Source of the DNA: Chloroflexota bacterium
Lineage (GTDB): Bacteria; Chloroflexota; Anaerolineae; Anaerolineales; UBA11579
Length of the DNA: 5,281 nt
Direction of reading: 5' to 3'
Assembly: GCA_003486225.1 (NCBI GenBank)
Contig: DNGN01000180.1
Location: 1 to 5,281, forward strand
The notes beneath the pieces were generated by a model. That model searched no databases and was not told the DNA's origin. It saw only the letters and a program-made list of their open reading frames with translations. Positions 1 through 5,281 of the stretch are shown here, one piece after another (position 1 is the first letter of the stretch; each line of letters opens with the position of its first letter). Both the position numbers and the translations under genes were made by a program.

Positions 1-728
1 TTGACCAAGACTTCACTTTCTGCAATATACTTTTCATTATCTAATAATATTGTAACTTCTTTTGCCAAATTTGCCACCACCTGCCCGAAATACCCGGCCT
101 CTTCATCCACGCTGATCCCCAAAATCTGGCATGGGAACTCCAAAAGGGCTTTCCCGGCAACCAACCCGGCCTGTGTCCCGCCAGAGGAAGTCGCGAAGAC
201 GATCCAATCCGCCCGCACTTCCTGGGCCATCAACTCCCGCAACGCATAGGCGTATGCCGCTGCCCCAGTCGGGTTGGACCCGCCATACGGGATCAGGAAA
301 GGATTACGTCCCTGCTGCTCTGCTTTTTTAATAGTCTCTTGCAGCACAGCACCACGCTGCTCCAGGGAACACCAGACGAATTCAGCACCCAGAAGCATAT
401 CCAGGTAGGTGTTGCCCTCTGGCAGCTCCGGCGGCTCTCCGGAGAGCACCAGGATGCAGTCTAACCCCAATCGGCGGGCGGTGGCGGCTGTCTGGCGGCA
501 GTGGTTGGATTGAATCGCCCCAGTAGTAATAAGTGTCTGGGCTCCATGGGCAAGCGCTTCTGCTGCCAGATATTCCAATTTCCTCGTCTTGTTGCCGCCA
601 AAAGCCAAACCAGTCTGGTCATCCCGCTTAACCAGCAGACGAGGACCGCCTAAAAATGCCGAGAGACGCGGCAGTTCCTCCACAGGGGTTGGTAAATGCG
701 CAAAATTCATTTTCGGTAACTCGATCAT
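1..728 (-). CDS. PLP-dependent D-cysteine desulfhydrase / ACC deaminase family enzyme, 3' end missing
   Basis: Reading the minus strand from the ATG at 728 gives an open frame of 242 codons that runs off the window at base 1; family members are usually about 320-340 residues, so roughly a quarter is missing. It is a fold-type II PLP enzyme. LLVKRDDQTG (31-40) leads into LAFGGNKTRKLEYL (41-54), where Lys47 is the expected Schiff-base lysine (aligning with Lys51 of Pseudomonas ACC deaminase). GAIQSNHCRQTAA (70-82) carries the catalytic Ser74. PYGGSNPTGAAAY (147-159) and TSSGGTQAGLVAG (180-192), a phosphate-binding loop, follow. IQSNH rather than IQSNQ favours the D-cysteine desulfhydrase branch (D-cysteine to pyruvate, sulfide and ammonia) over true ACC deaminase, but this broad family is often misnamed and the substrate-contacting C-terminal residues lie outside the window. 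The start has a strong Shine-Dalgarno and follows the FemABX-2 stop with no gap, so it belongs to the same operon. Confidence 0.9.
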   Translation of the reverse strand, partial: MIELPKMNFAHLPTPVEELPRLSAFLGGPRLLVKRDDQTGLAFGGNKTRKLEYLAAEALAHGAQTLITTGAIQSNHCRQTAATARRLGLDCILVLSGEPPELPEGNTYLDMLLGAEFVWCSLEQRGAVLQETIKKAEQQGRNPFLIPYGGSNPTGAAAYAYALRELMAQEVRADWIVFATSSGGTQAGLVAGKALLEFPCQILGISVDEEAGYFGQVVANLAKEVTILLDNEKYIAESEVLV

Positions 729-1835
729 TTAATCATCTCCTTCCAAAGCCTGACGGGTACGGGCACGCCCACGCGCCCGTAAGAGACCCATCACACGCGG
801 CCAGACCTGGGCGTACAACTTAAACACCCACGGCCTCAGCGGCAGGTCCCAGGCGCCTATAGTGCGTACCACATCACCGCCCAGACCTTTCTTGAAGCGG
901 TAAACCCCCCACAGTGAGTCATCCGGTTCAAATTCGTTCGGCGCTCCCCACAGGTCATAGACCTGGCATTTCTTTTGCTTGGCCAGCCGGATCGCTTCCC
1001 ACTGGATTAAATACGTCGGCATCCAGTTTCGATATTCATCGGTGGACATACCGTAGATGTACCAGGAAACTCCCCCAAAGGTGAACAACAACAGCCCGGC
1101 GACAGCCTGCCCCTCCACTTCGGCAATCAAAGGGGTCAGCATTTGCGAGCCCAAAAATGTCTGCCAGACAGCAAGGTAATAAGCCTTGCTTCTGATCGTA
1201 AACCCATCCCGGATGGCGGTCTCAGCATACATCGCATACAGCAGTTCCAAATCATCCAACCCCCCGTGCCTTACGGTCACCCCCTTGCGAGTGGCCAGAC
1301 GCACGTTGTAGCGCGTCTTGGATTTCATGTCCATCAGTAGTTCATCTTCGGATTTTTCCAGGCTGAGGACAACCGTATTGCGGAACTGGATCTGTTCATC
1401 CGAAAAACGCCAGCCCTCCGCAGATAGCTGGTCGACCAATTCCAGGCCGATCTGACCTGCCTGATCCTGCTCAGAGCCTGGTTCACCGATGCCCACCACG
1501 ACGTCTGGATCCATCTTAAGCAAAAAGGCTGAACGTTGGCGGGCAAAGCTCTCCAGGTCTTTCAGGACACGCTGGCGCAGGTCAGCATCCCCCCAATTCA
1601 GCAGGAGAGGCCCTTTTGGCGTATAGTGCATGCGCAGCCCAGGAGCAAAGCCGGCAAACTTCACCTCCCGCTCGAGCACCAAGGCCGCGGCAACCACCTG
1701 GCCCTCTGCATGCCAAACCCGGTGGAAAGGCTGCCAGCCAAACTGTGCTTTGACCTCCCCCCACTCCCAGGTTTGCAGCAGGTGCGGGTTGGGTAATTCA
1801 GCGATCGTGGCGTTCCATTGCTGCTTATCCATCAT
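729..1835 (-). CDS. FemABX-type aminoacyltransferase 2, paralogue of the upstream copy
   Basis: The 368-residue protein shares the block order of FemABX-1: TWEWGEVKAQFGWQP (22-36), YTPKGPL (71-77), FLLKMDPD (104-111), FRNTVVLSL (151-159), MKSKTRYNVRLATRKGV (170-186), SWYIYGMS (257-264), WMPTYLIQWEAIRLAK (271-286), YDLWGAP (293-299), SLWGVYRFKKGLGGD (307-321), and GAWD (327-330). It should likewise be a cytoplasmic transferase that adds amino acids from aminoacyl-tRNA to peptidoglycan precursor stems. Differences from copy 1 are a longer middle linker (about 111-145), a shorter loop between YDLWGAP and LWGVYRF, and a basic C-terminal tail rich in Arg (about 346-361) that could contact acidic membrane lipids. 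The ATG at 1835 is preferred over the adjacent ATG at 1832 because GGAGAG lies eight bases upstream of it. The start overlaps the Nudix stop by four bases; the TAA directly touches the ATG of the PLP-enzyme gene. Two different copies may add successive bridge residues, as FemX, FemA and FemB do in staphylococci (inference). Confidence 0.93.
   Translation of the reverse strand: MMDKQQWNATIAELPNPHLLQTWEWGEVKAQFGWQPFHRVWHAEGQVVAAALVLEREVKFAGFAPGLRMHYTPKGPLLLNWGDADLRQRVLKDLESFARQRSAFLLKMDPDVVVGIGEPGSEQDQAGQIGLELVDQLSAEGWRFSDEQIQFRNTVVLSLEKSEDELLMDMKSKTRYNVRLATRKGVTVRHGGLDDLELLYAMYAETAIRDGFTIRSKAYYLAVWQTFLGSQMLTPLIAEVEGQAVAGLLLFTFGGVSWYIYGMSTDEYRNWMPTYLIQWEAIRLAKQKKCQVYDLWGAPNEFEPDDSLWGVYRFKKGLGGDVVRTIGAWDLPLRPWVFKLYAQVWPRVMGLLRARGRARTRQALEGDD
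737..742 (-). promoter_or_regulatory. Strong ribosome binding site of the PLP-enzyme gene
   Basis: AAGGAG on the minus strand lies eight bases before the ATG at 728 and within the last codons of FemABX-2. An in-frame TAA sits directly before this ATG, which fixes the start. It is the clearest Shine-Dalgarno in the window and suggests efficient translation of the last visible gene. Confidence 0.75.
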
Positions 1836-2335
1836 GACCGGAACTCTCCGCGCTGCCAGGATAGGATGACCCGCTCATGGCCTGCACCGCACAGATCTTC
1901 GGGCAGCGAGCCGGCATTAAAATAGCCATGAGCGGTGCTTTCGTCAGAGCTATTCAAATAACCGCCGACCACTTTCCCTGCAAATACCACCAATAGCCCA
2001 TTCCCGCGCGGGTCATCATCAAAAAAATAATTTCCCAGCAAGCGATTTATCTCTACCTCCAGGCCAGTTTCTTCGCGCACCTCGCGCACGGCGGCCTGCT
2101 CAGGCGTTTCATCTACTTCCACATATCCAGCCGGGAGATTCCATCTGCCGATCCAGGGCTGGCAAGCACGTTGGAGCAGAAGAAGCTTGCTGTCATGTTC
2201 GATCAGGACTGCAGTTGACAGCTTCATATGCAGATAATAGATCCAACCACACTGCGGGCATTGCTCTCGCAGGCGGCCTTCAATCTCCCGGCTCATCATC
2301 AGGCTGCCGCACATCAAGCAATAATGCTGCTTCAT
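1832..2335 (-). CDS. Nudix hydrolase with N-terminal zinc ribbon
   Basis: The 167-residue protein begins with a likely zinc ribbon: Cys6-x2-Cys9 and Cys26-x2-Cys29, the second pair in CPQCGWIYY. A Nudix domain follows from about residue 38. The Nudix box is complete at residues 70-92 and fits G-x5-E-x7-R-E-U-x-E-E-x-G-U: Gly70, Glu76, Arg84, Glu85, Glu88, Glu89, Gly91. These residues bind the metal and catalyse cleavage of a nucleoside diphosphate linked to another group. A zinc ribbon of this kind is known from Nudix proteins of the FAD/ADP-sugar pyrophosphatase type and from NudC, but the SQPWPFP motif that marks NudC NADH/RNA-decapping enzymes is absent. The substrate is therefore open. 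The ATG at 2335 overlaps the TGA of FemABX-1 (ATGA), and its own TGA overlaps the FemABX-2 start in the same way, so translation of the three is probably coupled. It may clean up or recycle a nucleotide-linked wall precursor, but this is only a guess from position. Confidence 0.93.
   Translation of the reverse strand: MKQHYCLMCGSLMMSREIEGRLREQCPQCGWIYYLHMKLSTAVLIEHDSKLLLLQRACQPWIGRWNLPAGYVEVDETPEQAAVREVREETGLEVEINRLLGNYFFDDDPRGNGLLVVFAGKVVGGYLNSSDESTAHGYFNAGSLPEDLCGAGHERVILSWQRGEFRS
1844..1849 (-). promoter_or_regulatory. Ribosome binding site of FemABX-2
   Basis: GGAGAG on the minus strand sits eight bases before the first of two adjacent ATG codons (1835), within the last codons of the Nudix gene. 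With the second ATG the spacing would be 11, so the first is the better start. Confidence 0.55.
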
Positions 2336-3342
2336 GCTTGCCCTCGGCTTGCCATTAACCTCTGGTAGCCGAAATAAGCCGCCCGATGATAAACCTTATC
2401 CCAAGCGCCGCAGGTGCGCATTAGTTCGCCGCCAAACCCGCGTTTGAATCGGTAGACTCCCCAGAGGCCATCCGATCGGGTGGAAAAATCCGCTTCAAGA
2501 ATGCTTTCGTCCTGGTCTGGCACCCCCCACAGATCATAGCTGAGACAACCTTTCTGCTTGGCCCAACGGATCGCTTGCCATTGGATCAGGTAGGTCGGCA
2601 TGCGGTTGCGTTCCAGGTTGTTTGAAGCGCCGTACAGATACCAAGCCCGTTTCCCGCTGGCAAAGGCCATTAATCCTGCCAGCGGACGCCCCTGGTAGCT
2701 GGCGATAAACAGCTCACACATGCCTTTTGGATGAAATAACTCATAGACTCGCTGGTAATATGCTGGGGTATGCACGCCAAAGGCATCGCGATCACCAGTC
2801 ACTTTGATGAGGTCTGCAAAGGCATCCAGATCGCTGGTCGGGCCAACCTCCACGTCCTTTCTCTCGGCCAACCGGATATTGTAGCGGGTTTTCTGCTTCA
2901 TGCTGGCCAGGATTTGCTCCTCATCGTCTTGCAGGTCTAGCACGATGGTTCGGCGCGGCTGAAGGTCGTGGGGGCTGGGGCGAAACCCTGCCTGCACCAG
3001 CTCCTCGCCTTTTGAAAAATCACCCTCCCATGCATCTGGCTCCACTTTTAAGAAGACAGCCCGTTTTTCCCGGCAGATTTCATCCAGCAGCGGCCAGAGC
3101 TGCCCCCACGCTGAGCCGAGCGGGCCTTTCGGGATATATGCAATAGAATAACCAAGTGGTAGGGAACGAAACAGCACCTGGGCCCCGCTGCCTGCTTCAA
3201 CCAGGTAAACCGGCTGCCAGCCAAAATCAGCCTTCAGCGTCCCCCAGGCAGACTGCTGAAGCAAATGGGCATTGGCCTGCTGGCCGATAAATTGGGTCCA
3301 TTCTGCATTGGTTAATACTGGCATGCGATTAAACCTATCCAT
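2332..3342 (-). CDS. FemABX-type aminoacyltransferase 1 (peptidoglycan peptide-bridge enzyme)
   Basis: The 336-residue soluble protein belongs to the FemABX / lipid II amino-acid ligase family, which uses aminoacyl-tRNA to add amino acids to the peptide stem of a peptidoglycan precursor on the cytoplasmic side. Family blocks in order: SAWGTLKADFGWQP (31-44), YIPKGPLG (69-76), FLKVEPD (97-103), PRRTIVLDL (129-137), MKQKTRYNIRLAERK (148-162), AWYLYGAS (233-240), RMPTYLIQWQAIRWAK (247-262), YDLWGVP (269-275), and GLWGVYRFKRGFGGE (292-306). These correspond to the two GNAT-like halves. There is no coiled-coil arm, so it resembles the short FemX form rather than staphylococcal FemA/FemB. Lys37 may match the precursor-binding Lys of Weissella FemX (inference). 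The ATG at 3342 has no clear Shine-Dalgarno; the ATG at 3324 (Met7) has a weak AGG nine bases upstream and gives an N-terminus closer to that of the paralogue, so it may be the true start. The gene overlaps the Nudix gene by four bases. The transferred amino acid cannot be told from sequence. Confidence 0.92.
   Translation of the reverse strand: MDRFNRMPVLTNAEWTQFIGQQANAHLLQQSAWGTLKADFGWQPVYLVEAGSGAQVLFRSLPLGYSIAYIPKGPLGSAWGQLWPLLDEICREKRAVFLKVEPDAWEGDFSKGEELVQAGFRPSPHDLQPRRTIVLDLQDDEEQILASMKQKTRYNIRLAERKDVEVGPTSDLDAFADLIKVTGDRDAFGVHTPAYYQRVYELFHPKGMCELFIASYQGRPLAGLMAFASGKRAWYLYGASNNLERNRMPTYLIQWQAIRWAKQKGCLSYDLWGVPDQDESILEADFSTRSDGLWGVYRFKRGFGGELMRTCGAWDKVYHRAAYFGYQRLMASRGQA
2341..2345 (-). 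promoter_or_regulatory. Ribosome binding site of the Nudix gene
   Basis: GAGGG on the minus strand lies five bases before the ATG at 2335, inside the last codons of FemABX-1. It supports the overlapping ATGA start over any later Met. Confidence 0.6.
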
Positions 3343-3350
3343 GAGCCGTT

Positions 3351-3383
3351 GAAAAAATTCTCACATCCCCTTCAAGGGGAGAG
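3351..3383 (-). terminator. Candidate intrinsic terminator or attenuator after the dehydratase gene
   Basis: The 15-base sequence TCCCCTTGAAGGGGA (minus strand, 3380-3366) is a perfect inverted repeat around a single central base. The helix can be lengthened by pairing 3381-3383 with 3360-3362 across a three-base bulge. Reading on along the minus strand, two As and then six Ts (3357-3352) follow. The site lies just past the dehydratase stop (3390-3388) and before the FemABX-1 start. This is the layout of a Rho-independent terminator, but the core stem is short, the bulge puts the T run some distance from the core, and the next gene starts about 10 bases later. Partial termination or an mRNA-stabilising hairpin is as likely as full termination. 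The palindrome could instead be part of a dispersed repeat. Confidence 0.4.
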
Positions 3384-3387
3384 CTGG

Positions 3388-5271
3388 CTAGGGGATCGAG
3401 GTCAGGTCGGGAGGCGGTGTTTCACGGATCTTCGCCCCGGGGATCACCTCATCCAGCAGATCAACCAAGCGATCCACCTCACCGTCCTCAGCAAAGTCCA
3501 GCAATTGCCCGACCATTCGATCCAGTTCCTCATCCGGTAAATTTTCAATCTTGTCCAGGCGGGTAATCTCAGGATGGTCGGTGGGCAGCTGGGAAACCCC
3601 TTCATCCCAGAGGACTTCACTTATCTTCTCGCCGGGAGAAAGGCCGGTGAAGACAATCTCGATATCCTGTCCTGGTTCCAGCCCCGATAGCCGGATCAGG
3701 TCTCTTGCCAGATCCAGGATTTTGACTGGTTCACCCATATTCAATAAAAAGACCTCGCTGCCTTTCCCCATGGCAAAGGCCTGTAAGACCAGATGGACCG
3801 CTTCGGGGATGGTCATGAAATAACGTTCAACAAGTGGGTCGCGCACAGTGACTGGCCCACCAGCCTCGATCTGGCGCTTGAAGAGCGGTACCACACTACC
3901 GCGGCTGCCCAATACGTTGCCGAAACGCACCACGGAATAGCGCAGATTATGACGCACAGCGGCCCGCAGCACAAGCATTTCAGCCAGCCTTTTGGTAGCG
4001 CCCATGATATTGGTCGGACGGACAGCTTTATCAGTAGAGATCATCACCAGGCGCTCGACTCCCATTTCCACAGCAATTTCTACCACATTCATTGTTCCCA
4101 TGACATTGTTGGTAACAGCTTCTTCTGCATTCAGTTCCATCAGGGAAACATGCTTATGAGCAGCGGCATGGAAAATCACCTGCGGCTGGTAGCGTTCAAA
4201 GACTTGTTTCAGGCGTTTGCGGTCCCGCACATCGAGGATCACCGGTATTTTTTCCAGGTCGGGGAAACTGTCCTGCAGCTCAATCATGATCTCGAAAATA
4301 CTGTTTTCGCCATGACCGACCAGCACAATGCTGGCTGGGGACCATCTGGCAATCTGGCGACAAAGTTCGCTGGCAATCGAGCCGCCGGCACCAGTAATCA
4401 GGATGCGGCGGTCCTTCAGCAATGCGCTGATCCTCTGGTGGTCGATGTGGGCGTGTTCCCGCCGCAGCAAGTCCGAAATATCCACCTCCCGCAGACGGTT
4501 GACGTTGACGGTACCACCAATCAGCTCATAAATTCCGGGCATTGTGCGGAACGGCACCCGTTTTGCCTGGCAAACCTCAGCCACCTGCCGTACAACCCGG
4601 CCTGGGGCGCTGGGAATGGCGATGATCACTTCGCTCACCGACAGCGATTCCAACTGCTCTGGCAGATCGCTCAACTGGCCAATCACCGGGACACCATGGA
4701 TGCTCACACCCTGTTTTTCAGGATCATCATCCAAAAAGGCTACCGGGCTGAGTTTGAGCTGCGGATTTCTGAACATCTCTCGCACCACCAGAGAGCCAGC
4801 ATCGCCAGCGCCTACCACCAGCACCTGGTCCTCCTCGGTAGCACTTCTGCGGGTAAACATCTCCTCGGATAAAAACCGGGGCAAGAACCGTAGCCCGCCG
4901 ACAAGCAGCAAAGAGATCAGCCAATCGATGACAGGAAGAGAGCGCGCAAAATATTCGAAAAATCCTACAAACCAAAGCAGGAACATCAGGCCGGCAAGCA
5001 ATAAAGATGCCACCGTGACAGCCATGGCAATCGTCACCAATTCCTGCACACTGGCGTAGATCCAGAAACGATGATAAAGACCAAAGCGGCGGTAGATAAT
5101 CGGCTTGATCACCAAAGCGACCCCCAGCATCACCAGCATCGTTCTACCATAGTCCACAAAAGCCTGGGTAACTTCAAGACGCAGTAAAAAACTGAGCAGG
5201 ACGGAAAATACGATCAGGATCAGATCGAAGAAAAAGATAAATCGATTGCGAAATAAAATTTGATCTTTCAT
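3388..5271 (-). CDS. Membrane-anchored nucleotide-sugar 4,6-dehydratase, FlaA1/CapD/WbpM family
   Basis: The 627-residue protein has the full layout of the long, membrane-bound dehydratases that convert UDP-GlcNAc-type sugars to 4-keto-6-deoxy sugars for surface polysaccharide or glycoprotein glycans. Four hydrophobic segments are visible at about 12-31, 44-60, 79-105 and 113-129. A first Rossmann-like domain (about 148-265) starts with VLVVGAGDAG. The catalytic SDR domain (about 285-570) has the nucleotide-binding motif TGAGGSIASE (293-302), HAAAHKHV (368-375), ISTDKAV (411-417), NIMGATKR (421-428), and RFGNVLGSRGSVVPLF (449-464). The usual catalytic Tyr of Y-x3-K is Met423 with Lys427, as in the Ser-Met-Lys type described for WbpM; Ser412, Asp414 and Lys415 are kept. 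The third Gly of the TGxxGxxG motif is Ala300. Length is normal for the family. The start is the first ATG, just before the membrane segment; only 10 upstream bases are present, with no Shine-Dalgarno or in-frame stop among them, so an upstream start is not excluded. Exact sugar substrate is not known. Confidence 0.95.
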   Translation of the reverse strand: MKDQILFRNRFIFFFDLILIVFSVLLSFLLRLEVTQAFVDYGRTMLVMLGVALVIKPIIYRRFGLYHRFWIYASVQELVTIAMAVTVASLLLAGLMFLLWFVGFFEYFARSLPVIDWLISLLLVGGLRFLPRFLSEEMFTRRSATEEDQVLVVGAGDAGSLVVREMFRNPQLKLSPVAFLDDDPEKQGVSIHGVPVIGQLSDLPEQLESLSVSEVIIAIPSAPGRVVRQVAEVCQAKRVPFRTMPGIYELIGGTVNVNRLREVDISDLLRREHAHIDHQRISALLKDRRILITGAGGSIASELCRQIARWSPASIVLVGHGENSIFEIMIELQDSFPDLEKIPVILDVRDRKRLKQVFERYQPQVIFHAAAHKHVSLMELNAEEAVTNNVMGTMNVVEIAVEMGVERLVMISTDKAVRPTNIMGATKRLAEMLVLRAAVRHNLRYSVVRFGNVLGSRGSVVPLFKRQIEAGGPVTVRDPLVERYFMTIPEAVHLVLQAFAMGKGSEVFLLNMGEPVKILDLARDLIRLSGLEPGQDIEIVFTGLSPGEKISEVLWDEGVSQLPTDHPEITRLDKIENLPDEELDRMVGQLLDFAEDGEVDRLVDLLDEVIPGAKIRETPPPDLTSIP

Positions 5272-5281
5272 GATTCGCCAG

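Noticed and set aside
1..331. Plus-strand open frames near the left edge (1-249 and 131-331)
   Set aside because: They lie opposite the PLP-enzyme gene, whose minus-strand translation carries the family motifs and a strong ribosome binding site.
1143..1869. Several 60-86 codon open frames on both strands over FemABX-2
   Set aside because: They are shadows of a conserved gene in other frames, with no motifs or plausible start signals.
1832..2335. Naming the Nudix protein NudC (NADH pyrophosphatase / RNA decapping)
   Set aside because: The zinc ribbon and Nudix box fit, but the SQPWPFP motif after the Nudix box is absent and the protein is shorter than NudC.
3331..3376. A promoter for FemABX-1 in the gap, with TTGAAG as a -35 box
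   Set aside because: No TATAAT-like sequence lies 16-18 bases downstream, and TTGAAG is part of the palindrome centre.
3366..3380. CRISPR repeat or mobile-element end
   Set aside because: Only one copy in the window, no spacer periodicity, no transposase and no target-site duplication are visible.
3793..4872. Long 359-codon plus-strand open frame opposite the dehydratase gene
   Set aside because: It is codon-aligned antisense to a clearly conserved gene. In this register its stops would need TTA, CTA or TCA codons in the real gene, which are rare there, so a long open frame is expected by chance. The product is His/Gln-rich with no recognisable domain.
4544..5059. 171-codon plus-strand open frame over the dehydratase 5' half
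   Set aside because: Ser/Thr-rich low-complexity translation opposite conserved membrane and Rossmann coding sequence; no family signature.

Overview
The window is a tightly packed, single-direction cluster. All five protein genes lie on the minus strand, so transcription runs from high to low coordinates. The order is a membrane-bound nucleotide-sugar dehydratase of the FlaA1/CapD/WbpM type (5271 to 3388), a FemABX-type aminoacyltransferase (3342 to 2332), a Nudix hydrolase with an N-terminal zinc ribbon (2335 to 1832), a second FemABX-type aminoacyltransferase (1835 to 729), and the first 242 codons of a PLP-dependent enzyme of the D-cysteine desulfhydrase / ACC deaminase family (728 to 1, cut by the window edge). 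No tRNA, rRNA, CRISPR array or transposase is visible, and no stretch over 300 bases lacks a gene.

The upstream part (5281-3388) encodes the dehydratase: four predicted membrane helices, a first Rossmann-like domain, then the catalytic SDR domain. It probably makes a UDP-linked 4-keto-6-deoxy sugar for surface glycans. The 45-base gap after it (3343-3387) holds a perfect short palindrome. On the minus strand this is followed by six Ts, a candidate weak or internal terminator that may derive from an interspersed repeat running into the end of the gene.

The downstream part (3342-1) is a separate, strongly coupled block. FemABX-1/Nudix and Nudix/FemABX-2 each overlap by four bases (ATGA), and the PLP gene begins directly after the FemABX-2 stop (TAA-ATG), with a strong Shine-Dalgarno inside the FemABX-2 3' end. 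The two FemABX proteins are clear paralogues. By family they would attach amino acids from aminoacyl-tRNA to the peptide stem of a peptidoglycan precursor, so the cluster as a whole looks like cell-envelope biosynthesis. The roles of the Nudix and PLP enzymes in it are not shown by the sequence.

The organism is a bacterium with moderately GC-rich DNA and dense operons. Multiple short (about 335-370 residue) FemABX proteins without a coiled-coil arm, next to a CapD-like dehydratase, remind me of Chloroflexota (Anaerolineae-like), but this is an impression from gene style. I see no evidence for a wholly new system. The most interesting item is the FemABX-Nudix-FemABX-PLP enzyme cassette.
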